From Alphaproteobacteria bacterium (GTDB lineage Bacteria; Pseudomonadota; Alphaproteobacteria; DSM-16000; Inquilinaceae): a stretch of DNA of 38,325 nucleotides. Below the pieces are notes generated by a model. That model was given only the letters and a program-made list of their open reading frames with translations, searched no databases and was not told the origin of the DNA. The translations under genes were made by a program, and so were the position numbers. Positions 1 through 8,242 of the stretch are shown in pieces. The stretch's first letter is position 1, and each line of letters starts with the position of its first letter. The stretch is from positions 1 through 38,325 of the forward strand of contig JANQKE010000072.1 in assembly GCA_028281265.1 (NCBI GenBank). Reading direction: 5' to 3'.

Positions 1-94
1 CGTCGAATATGCCCCGGCATGTCCTTCCTCCTCGCTCCTGGCATCAGGGCCCATCCCCCTCGGCAGATCGGCCCGATAGTCCCTGAAAACGCTC
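1..94. repeat. Element A, long copy (left end of window)
   Basis: This stretch is repeated in inverted orientation at 38196-38289; I count four mismatches in 94 positions (15, 34, 70, 71), with no gap. It may continue beyond the left edge. Its inner end carries the core AGCGTTTTCAGGGA (read on the minus strand) and runs directly into the TAG stop of the minus-strand hydrolase gene. Shorter core-only copies occur at 10345, 17404 and 25503. No coding function is evident. Confidence 0.85.
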
Positions 95-717
95 TAGCCG
101 GCCACGCCGTAATGGGCCAGGATCTCGTCCCGGGTCATGAGGTCGGCGTATTTCTGGCCCATGTCGAACAGGTTGGCCTCATGCGGGCCCATCGCCCGGT
201 CGCCGACGCAATCGGTCACCACGATGGTGCGGTAGTTGTGGCTGACGGCGTCGACCACCGTCGCCCGTACGCAGCCCGATGTGGTGCAGCCGGTGATCAG
301 CACCGTGTCGATGCCGTGCCAGGTCAGCCAGCCGGCGAGGTCGGTGCCGAAGAAGCCGGACGCCTGACGCTTGCGGACGATCAGTTCGCCCGGTTGCGGG
401 TCCATCTCCGCGACCAGCCGGCTCAGCGGGCTGGTTTCGGTCAGCTTCAACAGGCCCGGCGCCTTCTTGGTGAACGCGCCGCCGTCCGAGCCGTCATCGG
501 CGTAGACCACGCGGGTGTGGGCGATCGGCCAGCCTTGCGCCCGGGCGGCCGCCAGCAACGGCACTGTCGCCTGCACCGCGTCGGTGATGTTGCCGCCACC
601 GAAATGCTCCGGATCGGTGAAGGACAGCACGAAGTCGACGGTGATCAGCGCCGGCCGGTGTCCCAGGCCGACCCGGTTGGCGAAGTTCTGCTTCTTGTAG
701 ATGTCGAGCTCGTTCAT
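94..717 (-). CDS. Isochorismatase-family cysteine amidohydrolase (maleamate / N-carbamoylsarcosine amidase-like)
   Basis: This 207-residue protein has the cysteine-hydrolase triad in its usual order: D28 (in TVDFV), K116 (in IVRKRQAS) and C149 (in TTSGCVRAT). A cis-peptide-like stretch ITGCTTSGC precedes the nucleophile. The early segment FTDPEHFGGGN resembles N-carbamoylsarcosine amidases and maleamate amidohydrolases (NicF) more than true isochorismatases. Family members hydrolyse C-N amide bonds in the cytosol, releasing ammonia. It is the last gene of a minus-strand run with an FAD monooxygenase (17-bp gap) and a TAXI-TRAP transporter, so a catabolic deamidation step is inferred. The stop codon TAG is the first base triplet of repeat element A. 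The substrate cannot be told from sequence; nicotinamidase is less likely because its metal-binding histidine pattern is not apparent. Confidence 0.8.
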   Translation of the reverse strand: MNELDIYKKQNFANRVGLGHRPALITVDFVLSFTDPEHFGGGNITDAVQATVPLLAAARAQGWPIAHTRVVYADDGSDGGAFTKKAPGLLKLTETSPLSRLVAEMDPQPGELIVRKRQASGFFGTDLAGWLTWHGIDTVLITGCTTSGCVRATVVDAVSHNYRTIVVTDCVGDRAMGPHEANLFDMGQKYADLMTRDEILAHYGVAG

Positions 718-734
718 CCTTCTACCCCTTCGGC

Positions 735-1931
735 TCAGGCCACCTGATCGAGATCGCGCAGCGACTGCAGCATCGAGGAGCGGCGGACATAGGCCCGGTG
801 TGCGGTCTCGTCGGCCACGGTGCGGCGCAACTCGTCATGATAGGCGCGGCGGGCATCGGGATCGCGCTCGTTGAGGATCTTGCGGTTGCGCAAGGCCTGC
901 GCCTGCACCGTCTCCAGCGCGACCTTCCGGCGCTGCCGCTCGTACCGGCCGATGCCGGCGAGCGGGGCGCCGTGCCAGACGGCGGTGAGCTTCTCGGAGA
1001 GGTTCACCGCGTCGTGGATGCCGCCGTTCATCCCCATGCCCCCCAGCGGGTTGTTGAGGTGGGCGGCGTCGCCGGCCAGGAACACCCGGCCATGGACGTA
1101 GGCCGCCGCCACCCGCTCATGCACGCGATAGGCGGTCTTGTGGATCAGCTCGTAAGCGCCGTCCTTGGGGCACACCGCCTGCAGCCGCGCTTCCACCCGG
1201 TCCGGGGCCATCATCTCGGCCTCGGTCTCGTTCGGGTCGGTCGGCAGCAGCACCCGCCACAGGGTCGGGGTGCGCAGCAGGACGACCCACTCCTCGGGGT
1301 CGGAGATGTAGGCGATGTTGGTCAGCTCCGGGATCGTCCGATCGAACCGGAACGGGGTGGAGACGGTCAGGAAGATCTCCGGGATCGTCATGCCGTCGAA
1401 GGCGACCCCGACCGACTTGCGCACCATGCTGCGGGCACCGTCCGCCCCGATCAGGAACCGTCCACGGATGTCCTGCCGATGGCCGTCGGCGCCGGCGATG
1501 GTCAGCGTCACGCCGGTGTCGTCCTGGGTCAGATCGACCGCTTCGACGCCGTACAGGATCTCGCTGGCGGCTTCGGCCTCCAGCCGGTCGCGCAAGATTC
1601 GGGTCAGTTTCCACTGCTCGCATTGCAGGCGATAGGGATGCCGGGTCTCCCCGGCCAGCAGGCCCAGATCGAAGGTGGCGATCACCCCCTCGCGGCGGTC
1701 GCGGAACTGCCATTGCGGGCATTTCAGCCCCTGGGCCACGACGCTATCGGCCACCCCGAGCGCGTCGAGCATGTCGAGCGTCGGTGGATGGAAAGTCGAG
1801 GCGCGCAGATCTTCCGGCAGGTCGGTGCTGGCCTCGATCACCGTGACCTCGATCCCGGCCCGGGTAAGCGACAGCGCGGCCGTGAGCCCCACCGGGCCCG
1901 CCCCGACGATGACGACACCGGTCGACTTCAT
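735..1931 (-). CDS. FAD-dependent aromatic-ring monooxygenase (PF01494-like flavoprotein hydroxylase)
   Basis: This 398-residue protein has the three landmarks of single-component flavin hydroxylases: the dinucleotide fold GAGPVG at residues 10-15, the DG motif (GADGARS) at 162-168, and the GD motif (FLAGDAAH, G287-D288) that holds the FAD ribityl chain. The C-terminal helix after NPLGGMGMNGG is typical. Such enzymes use NAD(P)H and O2 to hydroxylate phenols, hydroxypyridines or similar rings. The ATG overlaps the stop of the upstream TRAP permease gene (ATGA), so the two are probably translationally coupled and the substrate is probably what the transporter brings in. Length agrees with the 6-hydroxynicotinate and salicylate hydroxylase group rather than the longer PheA/TfdB group. 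The exact substrate is unknown. Confidence 0.82.
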   Translation of the reverse strand: MKSTGVVIVGAGPVGLTAALSLTRAGIEVTVIEASTDLPEDLRASTFHPPTLDMLDALGVADSVVAQGLKCPQWQFRDRREGVIATFDLGLLAGETRHPYRLQCEQWKLTRILRDRLEAEAASEILYGVEAVDLTQDDTGVTLTIAGADGHRQDIRGRFLIGADGARSMVRKSVGVAFDGMTIPEIFLTVSTPFRFDRTIPELTNIAYISDPEEWVVLLRTPTLWRVLLPTDPNETEAEMMAPDRVEARLQAVCPKDGAYELIHKTAYRVHERVAAAYVHGRVFLAGDAAHLNNPLGGMGMNGGIHDAVNLSEKLTAVWHGAPLAGIGRYERQRRKVALETVQAQALRNRKILNERDPDARRAYHDELRRTVADETAHRAYVRRSSMLQSLRDLDQVA

Positions 1932-3892
1932 TTCTTGGCTCCTTCGCCCAGCGGGGCGCTCAGCGGGCTGCCGGCGGTGCCCTTGGCGCCCCGGCTCGCA
2001 AACCAGGCCGCCCCGGCGACGGCGGCAGCCACGAGATAGACCAGCGGCGCCATCGGGATCATCGCCGGCGGCAGCAGGAGCGCGATCCCGGCCGCGGCGA
2101 TCGTCAGCCGCAACAGCGGGGTCAGGAGGCCGCCGGCATAGCCGACGATGGCCGCCGTGATCAGCATGACCCCGGCCGCGGCGGTGACGGCGGCGGTCAC
2201 GTTCTCAACCGGACTGCCGGCCAACAGCAGGCTCGGCGACAGGGCGAACAGGAACGGCACCACATAGGCCGGCCAGGCGATGCGCACCGCCTCGAACCCG
2301 GTGCGCATCGGCGGGGCGCCGGCCATGTTGGCGGCGACGAAGGCGGCGATCGCGACCGGCGGGGTCAGCATCGACAGCATGCCGAAATAGAGCACGAACA
2401 TATGCGCCGACATCGGCTGGAGCCCGAGTTCGATCAGCGGCGGGGCGGCGAGGGTGGCGAGCAGCAGATAGACCCCGACCGTGGGCAGCCCCATGCCCAA
2501 CAGGATACAGACCAGGGCGGTGACGAACAGCAGCAGCAGCAGGCTCGTCTGGCCCAGCTGCACCAGGAAGAACGTCATCCCGAAGCTGAGCCCGGACAGG
2601 GAGAACAGCCCGATGATGATCCCGGCGGCGGCACAGATGATGACGATCTCCACGGCTGTCTGCCCGGTATCGGCCAGCGCCTTGATCAAGCCCCGCACCG
2701 TGATCCGGGGGCCGGCATAGGTGCGGAGCAGGGAGATCAGGAACAATGTGCCGACGGCGTACAGCGCCGCCGTCTCCGCCCGCATGGCAAAGGCGAATAG
2801 GCCCGTCAGCAGCACCGCGAACGGCATCAGCAGGAACCAGCCGCGGCTGACCGTGCTGCCGAGCTTGGGGATCCGGGTCGGATCGACCCGGCGGATGCCG
2901 CGCCGGCCGGCCTCGAGATCGGCGAAGATGAACAGGCTGAAGAAGTAGAGCAGCGACGGCACGATCGCCGCGACGATCACGGCCGTGAACGGCACCTGGA
3001 GGTTCTCGGCCAAGAGGAAGGCCGACGCGCCCATGATCGGCGGCATGAGCTGCCCGCCGGTACTGGCCGAGGCCTCGATCGCCGCTGCGGTCTTGGGCCT
3101 GTAGCCGTCGTTCTTCATCAGCGGGATGGTAATCCCGCCGGTCGAGGCGACGTTGGAGACGGCACTGCCGCTGATCGTGCCGAACAGGGCCGAGCCGACG
3201 ATGGCGATCTTGCCCGCCCCGCCGCGGTACCGGCCCATCAGCCCGGCCGAGAGATCGGCGAAGAAGGCCGACCCGCCGGTCGCCATCAGCAGGCGCGCCA
3301 AGAGGATGAAGGGGATCACCACCGCCACGGCGATGTAGAGCGCGGCCCCGGCCATGGCGGCGGAGTCCAGCACCATGAAATTGACCACCCGGCGCAGCGA
3401 GATCGCGCGACCCTCCAGCGGGCCGGGGAAGAGGTTGGCGTACAGGGCGTAGAAGGCGACCGCGAGCAGGATGGCGAGAAGGCTCCAGCCGATCGCCCGC
3501 CGTAGCGCTTCCACCAGCAATATCAGGCCGATCGAGGCGGTGACGATCGCCTGCGTGGGGCGGAAGAACACCGATTCGGACAGATCGGTGAACACGATCG
3601 TCAAATAGACACCATAGACCAGGGCAATGGCCGCCAGGAGATAGTCGTAGACCGGGATCGGTCGGGTGACTTCCGACGACCGGTCGACGCGACGGGTCAG
3701 AAAGCAGACCGCCAGCCCCATCATCAGGACTGCGATCAACGTCTGTTCGGCATAGATCCGGATGCCCAGACGGATCGGCCCGCCCAGCGACCAGAAGATC
3801 GCCACCGCCGTCATCGCCACCCCCAGCGCCGGCACCAGCCAGCGCCGGGTGAAGCGATCATGCGGGCACAGTTCCGCCAGACGGTCGGTCAT
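1928..3892 (-). CDS. TRAP transporter permease, fused 4TM/12TM type (TAXI family)
   Basis: This 654-residue, strongly hydrophobic protein has an N-terminal block of about four membrane helices followed by a long DctM-like region. That is the fused small-plus-large membrane subunit layout of TAXI-type TRAP transporters. DctM-like segments include SGSAVSNVASTGGITIPLM (about residues 242-260), GASAFLLAENLQ, and LLGMGLPTVGVYLL. It would sit in the inner membrane and use an ion gradient to import an organic anion delivered by the periplasmic binding protein encoded 51 bp upstream. The gene overlaps the downstream monooxygenase gene by four bases. The ATG has only a weak GA-rich ribosome site, so the precise start is less certain than the family. 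Confidence 0.9.
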   Translation of the reverse strand: MTDRLAELCPHDRFTRRWLVPALGVAMTAVAIFWSLGGPIRLGIRIYAEQTLIAVLMMGLAVCFLTRRVDRSSEVTRPIPVYDYLLAAIALVYGVYLTIVFTDLSESVFFRPTQAIVTASIGLILLVEALRRAIGWSLLAILLAVAFYALYANLFPGPLEGRAISLRRVVNFMVLDSAAMAGAALYIAVAVVIPFILLARLLMATGGSAFFADLSAGLMGRYRGGAGKIAIVGSALFGTISGSAVSNVASTGGITIPLMKNDGYRPKTAAAIEASASTGGQLMPPIMGASAFLLAENLQVPFTAVIVAAIVPSLLYFFSLFIFADLEAGRRGIRRVDPTRIPKLGSTVSRGWFLLMPFAVLLTGLFAFAMRAETAALYAVGTLFLISLLRTYAGPRITVRGLIKALADTGQTAVEIVIICAAAGIIIGLFSLSGLSFGMTFFLVQLGQTSLLLLLFVTALVCILLGMGLPTVGVYLLLATLAAPPLIELGLQPMSAHMFVLYFGMLSMLTPPVAIAAFVAANMAGAPPMRTGFEAVRIAWPAYVVPFLFALSPSLLLAGSPVENVTAAVTAAAGVMLITAAIVGYAGGLLTPLLRLTIAAAGIALLLPPAMIPMAPLVYLVAAAVAGAAWFASRGAKGTAGSPLSAPLGEGAKK

Positions 3893-3943
3893 GAACAGCG
3901 ATCTCTCTCGAAGCCGTCGCGTCGTCGGCGGGTCGGCGGCCGC

Positions 3944-4903
3944 TTACTCGGGCCAGACGCCCATTTCCTGGTAGAACCGGATCGCGCCCGGGTGGAACGG
4001 CACGTCCACGTCGCTGCCCATCCGGTCGCCCTCGAAGCCGTGCCAGAACGGACCCACGCCCAGCAGCTCTTCCTCGTTGTCGTACAGCGCCTTGACGACC
4101 TGGTAGACCCATTCGTCCGGGGTCGAGCTGTTGGCGAACAGGGTGTAGTCGTAGACCTTGATGTTGGTCGGCTCATCGATGCCGGGGATCTCCGCCTCCG
4201 GCCCGACTTCGGCCAGATACATCTGCGGCAGCCATTCCTGCATGGCCGCCAGCCGATCCTCACCTTCCGCGAAGCTCAGGAACCGCACGCCGCCGACGGT
4301 CTGGTCGAGCTCCCGGTTGGTGCCGCTGCCGACCACGACGACGGTCACATCGGTCGAGCCTTCCCGGAAGGAGTCCCACATCCGCGGGAAGTTCGGCACC
4401 GGCACCTCGACCACGTCATCATAGGTGAGACCGGCATTGGCGAGATAGGCGAGGGTGACGTGATATCCCAGGCTGCCCTCGGCGAAGCCCGGCACCCGGC
4501 GGCCTTCCAGATCGGCGACCGAGCCGATATCGCTGTCCTCACGCACGATGAAGCCGGCCCGGAACGGCATCAGCACCGCCACGGTGCGCAGATCGGGACC
4601 CGGCCGGCCCTCGGACATCCCTTGACCGTGATAGGCGTACCAGAGTTGGACCACGTTGGAGATGCCGAAATCGATCTCCCCGAAATTGACCAGCGGCATG
4701 TAGTCGGCCGTGTTGGCCATTTCCTGCGGCCGCATCGACAGCGGTGAATGCTCGGACACCGCGGCCGCGATCGACCGGCCGATCTGGCTGGTGCCGCCGG
4801 TGGCGGTCGAGGCGAGACCGACGACCTGGGCCGCAACCTCGGTCGTCGTCGCGGGCACCGCCAACGTAGCGGCCAGGCCGACGGCCAGAAGCATCTTCTT
4901 CAT
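3944..4903 (-). CDS. TAXI-family TRAP transporter solute-binding protein
   Basis: This 319-residue periplasmic protein starts MKKMLLAVGLAATLAV and has a classic signal peptide ending near residue 25 (EVAAQ). The mature start VVGLASTATGGTSQIGRSIA matches the TAXI (TRAP-associated extracytoplasmic immunogenic) family, where the Gly-Thr-Gly-like loop lies near the ligand site. I chose the ATG at 4903 because AGGGGAA lies just upstream and the signal peptide begins there; the frame is open further upstream but that part looks non-coding. It is first in the minus-strand run with the fused permease, monooxygenase and hydrolase. A perfect palindrome TTGTCCGGACAA lies about 160 bp upstream. TAXI proteins bind dicarboxylates, glutamate-like or other organic acids; the ligand here is unknown. 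Confidence 0.9.
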   Translation of the reverse strand: MKKMLLAVGLAATLAVPATTTEVAAQVVGLASTATGGTSQIGRSIAAAVSEHSPLSMRPQEMANTADYMPLVNFGEIDFGISNVVQLWYAYHGQGMSEGRPGPDLRTVAVLMPFRAGFIVREDSDIGSVADLEGRRVPGFAEGSLGYHVTLAYLANAGLTYDDVVEVPVPNFPRMWDSFREGSTDVTVVVVGSGTNRELDQTVGGVRFLSFAEGEDRLAAMQEWLPQMYLAEVGPEAEIPGIDEPTNIKVYDYTLFANSSTPDEWVYQVVKALYDNEEELLGVGPFWHGFEGDRMGSDVDVPFHPGAIRFYQEMGVWPE

Positions 4904-5063
4904 TCTGAATTCCCCTGTTCGGTTCGACCGCCATGCACCCCTTGCGGTCTTGGTTCGGATCGTGAGTTCGGGACGCGGAGCGGCGGGTGGTCTGCCGGCC
5001 GATGCGCGCTGATCGCATCGGACCCGGCCGGAGACCCCGTGACCCGGATACGCCGGTAGAGAT

Positions 5064-5075
5064 TTGTCCGGACAA
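5064..5075. promoter_or_regulatory. Palindromic operator TTGTCCGGACAA upstream of the TAXI-TRAP operon
   Basis: This is a perfect 12-bp inverted repeat in the 275-bp gap between the HMG-CoA-lyase-like gene and the TAXI gene. An extra half-site TTGTCC follows at 5082-5087. The identical 12-mer occurs at 6196-6207 in the other promoter region of this cluster. The GTC-GAC arms resemble operators of FCD-type GntR regulators, which is inference. No regulator gene is present nearby. Confidence 0.65.
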
Positions 5076-5178
5076 GCTTGGTTGTCCACCCCCCAAATTG
5101 CGCGAACACCGGAATCCGCGACATCTGATTGCGGTCACCGCCGCTCCGCAGAGGTTTTCTTCGGCGGCGCACGGGTGG

Positions 5179-6093
5179 TCAGGCGGCCAGGGGGGCGGGC
5201 GGAAACACGCCGGCGCGGCTGATCGCCCCGGGGGGACGCTTGCCGAGAACCTCTTCGAGCCAATGGGCGGCGGCGACCAGCGCGTCGACGTCGATCCCGG
5301 TCGAAATCCCCATGCGCTCGAGCATCCAGACGGTGTCCTCGGTGGCGATGTTGCCGGTGGCCGCCGGGGCGAAGGGGCAGCCGCCGACACCGCCGATGCT
5401 GGCATCCAGCGCATCGACCCCGGCCTCGACCGCGGCCGCCACATTGGCGAGGCCGGTACCCCGGGTGTCGTGGAAATGGCAGCGGAGGGCGGCGGTGCCA
5501 CCCATCGCCTTGAGGCCGGACAGCAGGGCCGTGACCTGGGAGGGGACACCGCAGCCGATCGTATCGGCCAGCGCGATCTCATCCGGCTCGGCGGCCAGGG
5601 CCCGTTCGGCGACGTCGAGCACGCGGGTGGCCGGCACCTCGCCCTCGAACGGGCAGCCGAAGGCAGCCCCGATGGTGATGGAGCAGCGCTTGCCGGCCGC
5701 CTTGGCCTGCCGGGCGATGGCCGACCAGGCCGCCAGCGACTCCTCGGTGCCGACCCCTTGGTTCTTGCGGTTGAAGGTATCGCTGGCGACGACGACGAAG
5801 TTGATCTCGTCGCACCCGGCCGCGATCGCGCGATCGACGCCCTTGGCGTTCAGCGCCAGGCCGATGAACGCGGCGTCATCGCGCCCTTTGAGACCGGCCA
5901 TGACGGCGTCGGCATCGGCCATCTGCGGCACGCGCTTGGGGTTGACGAAACTGGTCGCCTCGACCCGCCGGATGCCGGCCGCAAGCGCCCGGCCGACCAG
6001 TTCCAGCTTCTGCGCCGTCGATACGGGCTGCTTCTCGTTCTGCAGCCCGTCCCGCGGGGAGACTTCGACAATCTCGATTCTGCGTCCGCTCAC
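5179..6093 (-). CDS. Hydroxymethylglutaryl-CoA lyase family protein
   Basis: This 304-residue TIM-barrel lyase carries the HMG-CoA lyase hallmarks: SPRDGLQNE (R14-D15) at the start, HFHDTRGTG with metal-binding H206 and H208, and GGVGGCPFAP with the flexible-loop C239. These enzymes cleave a 3-hydroxy-3-methyl-acyl-CoA to acetyl-CoA and an oxo acid. In leucine catabolism the gene normally sits with methylcrotonyl-CoA carboxylase genes, which are absent here. It lies instead between a TRAP/monooxygenase operon and a CoA-transferase operon, so a related substrate (for instance a citramalyl-like CoA ester) is possible. The start is GTG, preceded by GGAGGGA at good spacing. It reads divergently from the CoA-transferase gene, sharing the intergenic palindrome at 6196-6207. 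Confidence 0.88.
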   Translation of the reverse strand: MSGRRIEIVEVSPRDGLQNEKQPVSTAQKLELVGRALAAGIRRVEATSFVNPKRVPQMADADAVMAGLKGRDDAAFIGLALNAKGVDRAIAAGCDEINFVVVASDTFNRKNQGVGTEESLAAWSAIARQAKAAGKRCSITIGAAFGCPFEGEVPATRVLDVAERALAAEPDEIALADTIGCGVPSQVTALLSGLKAMGGTAALRCHFHDTRGTGLANVAAAVEAGVDALDASIGGVGGCPFAPAATGNIATEDTVWMLERMGISTGIDVDALVAAAHWLEEVLGKRPPGAISRAGVFPPAPLAA

Positions 6094-6156
6094 GAGCGGG
6101 TCCCTCCATTCCCGGATCTACATCGGCCGATGGATGAGCCGGTCAACCGCCGGGGC

Positions 6157-6184
6157 TTGTCATCCGCCACCGGTCTGCTATCTA
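6157..6184 (+). promoter_or_regulatory. Predicted sigma-70 promoter of the CoA-transferase operon
   Basis: A TTGTCA box (6157-6162) is followed after 16 bp by TATCTA (6179-6184), preceded by TG to make an extended -10. The start of transcription would fall near 6191. The palindrome at 6196-6207 would then lie just downstream of it, a position suited to repression. Confidence 0.5.
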
Positions 6185-6195
6185 GCATGACGAAA

Positions 6196-6207
6196 TTGTC
6201 CGGACAA
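6196..6207. promoter_or_regulatory. Palindromic operator TTGTCCGGACAA upstream of the CoA-transferase operon
   Basis: This perfect 12-bp palindrome is identical to the one at 5064-5075. Outer bases add partial symmetry (AA at 6193-6194 against TT at 6209-6210). It lies between the divergent HMG-CoA-lyase-like gene (start 6093) and CoA-transferase gene (start 6223), and just downstream of a predicted promoter. A common regulator for both halves of the catabolic cluster is inferred. Confidence 0.7.
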
Positions 6208-6222
6208 CTTTGAGGACCGACG

Positions 6223-7467
6223 ATGACCGCAGCCCCCGCGACACCCCCGACCCGAGGCCCGCTGGACGATCTGCGGGTGATCGAAATGGGGCAGCTCCTC
6301 GCCGGTCCGTTCTGCGGCCAGTTGTTCGCCGATTTCGGTGCCGAGGTGATCAAGCTGGAGGCGCCGGGGACCGGCGACCCCATGCGGCAATGGGGCCGGG
6401 AGAAGCCGCACGGCCAGTCGCTGTGGTGGCCGGTGATCGCGCGCAACAAGAAGTCGGTCGAATTGAATGCGCGGGAGAAGGACGGCCAGGATCTGGTCAA
6501 GGCCCTGGTGGCGGAAAGCGACATCCTGTTGGAGAATTTCCGCCCCGGCACGATGGAGAAATGGGGTCTGGGCTATGACGAACTCGCCGCGATCAACCCC
6601 AAGCTGATCATGGTCCGGGTCTCGGGCTATGGCCAGACCGGGCCCTATGCCAGGAAGGCCGGGTACGGCTCGATCGGCGAGGCGATGGGTGGGCTGCGCT
6701 ATGTGGTCGGTGATCCGTCGACCCCGCCGAGCCGGATGGGGATTTCGATCGGCGACACGCTGGCCGCGACCTTCGCGTGCATCGGCGCGTTGACGGCTCT
6801 GCACGCGGTCCAGCGCACCGGCCGCGGCCAGGTGGTCGACAGCGCGATCTACGAGGCGGTCCTCACCGTGATGGAATCGCTGATCACCGAATACGACAAG
6901 GCCGACTATATCCGCGAACGCACGGGTCCGATCCTGCCGAACGTGGCGCCCTCGAACGTCTATCCGACTTCCGATGGGCTCTATGTGCTGATCGCGGCCA
7001 ACCAGGACACGGTGTTCGCTCGCCTGGCCGACGCCATGGGCCGGCCGGAACTGGCGACCGATCCGCGCTACGCCACCCATTCGGCCCGGGGGGCGGTGCA
7101 GCCGGAGCTTGACGCCATGATCGCGGCGTGGAGCCGGACGATGACGGCGGCCGAGCTGGGCCCGCTGTTGGACACCCACGGCGTGCCGCGCGGCGACATC
7201 TACCGCGCGCCCGAAATCCTGGAAGACGTCCACGTCAAGGCGCGGGAAGCGGTGGTGCGCATCGCCCACCCGACCTTCGGCGATCTGGCGATGCAGAACG
7301 TCGCCCCGAAGCTCTCCGGCACGCCGGGCGGCATCCGCCATCCGGGACCGGAGTTGGGGGCGCACAACGCCGAGGTGTTCGAAGGGTTGCTCAAGCTCGA
7401 TCCGGCGCGGCTGGCCGACTTGGCCGCCCGGGGCATCATCGGTGCGCCGCGCCGCGCGGCCGCCTGA
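6223..7467 (+). CDS. Class III (CaiB/BaiF) CoA-transferase
   Basis: This 414-residue protein is the usual length for family III CoA-transferases, which move CoA between carboxylic acids through an aspartyl anhydride. Visible family features are the N-terminal GPLDDLRVIEMGQLLAGPF, the ENFRPGTMEKWGLGY segment (about 104-118), SGYGQTGPYA (134-143) and the nucleophile D178 in ISIGDTLAATFA. The gene begins a plus-strand operon: the next gene starts at or before its TGA and the third overlaps the second. In this context it probably activates the dicarboxylate made by the oxidative genes to its CoA ester, making it a substrate for the HMG-CoA-lyase-like enzyme. Donor and acceptor are not deducible from sequence. 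Confidence 0.9.
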   Translation: MTAAPATPPTRGPLDDLRVIEMGQLLAGPFCGQLFADFGAEVIKLEAPGTGDPMRQWGREKPHGQSLWWPVIARNKKSVELNAREKDGQDLVKALVAESDILLENFRPGTMEKWGLGYDELAAINPKLIMVRVSGYGQTGPYARKAGYGSIGEAMGGLRYVVGDPSTPPSRMGISIGDTLAATFACIGALTALHAVQRTGRGQVVDSAIYEAVLTVMESLITEYDKADYIRERTGPILPNVAPSNVYPTSDGLYVLIAANQDTVFARLADAMGRPELATDPRYATHSARGAVQPELDAMIAAWSRTMTAAELGPLLDTHGVPRGDIYRAPEILEDVHVKAREAVVRIAHPTFGDLAMQNVAPKLSGTPGGIRHPGPELGAHNAEVFEGLLKLDPARLADLAARGIIGAPRRAAA

Positions 7468-7468
7468 C

Positions 7469-8242
7469 GTGACGGACGCGCCGCCGCGGCATCGCTCGGC
7501 CTATGCCTGGCGGGCCAAGCTGGGTCTGATCGTCCCGCCGACCAACACGGTCAACGAGGCCGAATGGGCACGGTTGATGCCGGACGGGGTCACCGCCCAC
7601 ACCATGCGGATGGTGCTGCACGACACCGCGTCGGCGGCGGGCGAAGCGGCGCTGTGGGCGGATCTCGAACAGGCGGTGGGCCATCTCACCCCCGCCCGGG
7701 TCGACGTGATCGCCTATGCCTGCACGGCCGGCTCCATGACCGTGCCGCCGACGGCGATGGCGGATCGGTTGAGCGGCCTGGCCGAGCGGCCGGCCGCCAC
7801 GACCGCGGCGGCGATCGTCGCGGCGCTGCAGGCGCTGGGTGTCGCGCGGCTGGCCGTGGCCACGCCGTATCACCAGGCCCTCGACGACCATGAGGTCGCG
7901 TTCCTGACCGGTTGCGGCTTCGCGGTGACCGCGATCGCCGGCCTCGGCCACGGGGCGGGCGGACGGCATGAATACACCCGCATCGCCGAGACACCGCTGG
8001 AGGCGGTCGCGGGCCATGCGCGCTCGGTGATGACGGCGGAAGCCGAAGCGCTGCTGCTGTCCTGCACCGACTTCCCGACCCTGAAGCTGATCCCCGACCT
8101 GGAGCGTGAACTCGGGGTGCCGGTGATCAGCTCCAACACCGCGACCCTGTGGCGGTGTCTGCGCCTGGCCGGGATCGCCGACGACCGGCCGGCCGGCGGC
8201 CGGTTGTTCGCCTGCCCATGGAGTGGAGTGACCCCCGCATGA
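7469..8242 (+). CDS. Maleate isomerase / Asp-Glu racemase superfamily protein
   Basis: This protein of about 257 residues has the two-domain racemase fold signature with both catalytic cysteines: C85 (in AYACTAGSM) and C199 (in LLLSCTDFPTL). The N-terminal LGLIVPPTNTVNEAEW is characteristic of maleate cis-trans isomerases and arylmalonate decarboxylases. Decarboxylases of this family keep only the second cysteine, so an isomerase or racemase is favoured. I place the start at GTG 7469, directly after the CoA-transferase TGA; another in-frame GTG at 7442 would add nine residues, and neither has a good ribosome site. Beside a maleamate-amidase-like hydrolase, a maleate-type product turned into its fumarate-type isomer is a reasonable inference. 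Confidence 0.82.
   Translation: MTDAPPRHRSAYAWRAKLGLIVPPTNTVNEAEWARLMPDGVTAHTMRMVLHDTASAAGEAALWADLEQAVGHLTPARVDVIAYACTAGSMTVPPTAMADRLSGLAERPAATTAAAIVAALQALGVARLAVATPYHQALDDHEVAFLTGCGFAVTAIAGLGHGAGGRHEYTRIAETPLEAVAGHARSVMTAEAEALLLSCTDFPTLKLIPDLERELGVPVISSNTATLWRCLRLAGIADDRPAGGRLFACPWSGVTPA

Noticed and set aside
798-2039. Long plus-strand reading frame opposite the FAD monooxygenase
   Set aside because: High GC removes stop codons from the other frames. The minus-strand product has complete flavoprotein motifs, while this frame gives a low-complexity Gly/Ala/Arg/His translation without a family.
5179-6093. Leucine-degradation HMG-CoA lyase as a firm call
   Set aside because: Catalytic residues fit, but none of the leucine pathway partners lie nearby and it shares an operator with the catabolic cluster, so only the family is asserted.
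7469-8242. Arylmalonate decarboxylase
   Set aside because: That enzyme lacks the first active-site cysteine. Here both C85 and C199 are present, so isomerase or racemase is favoured.
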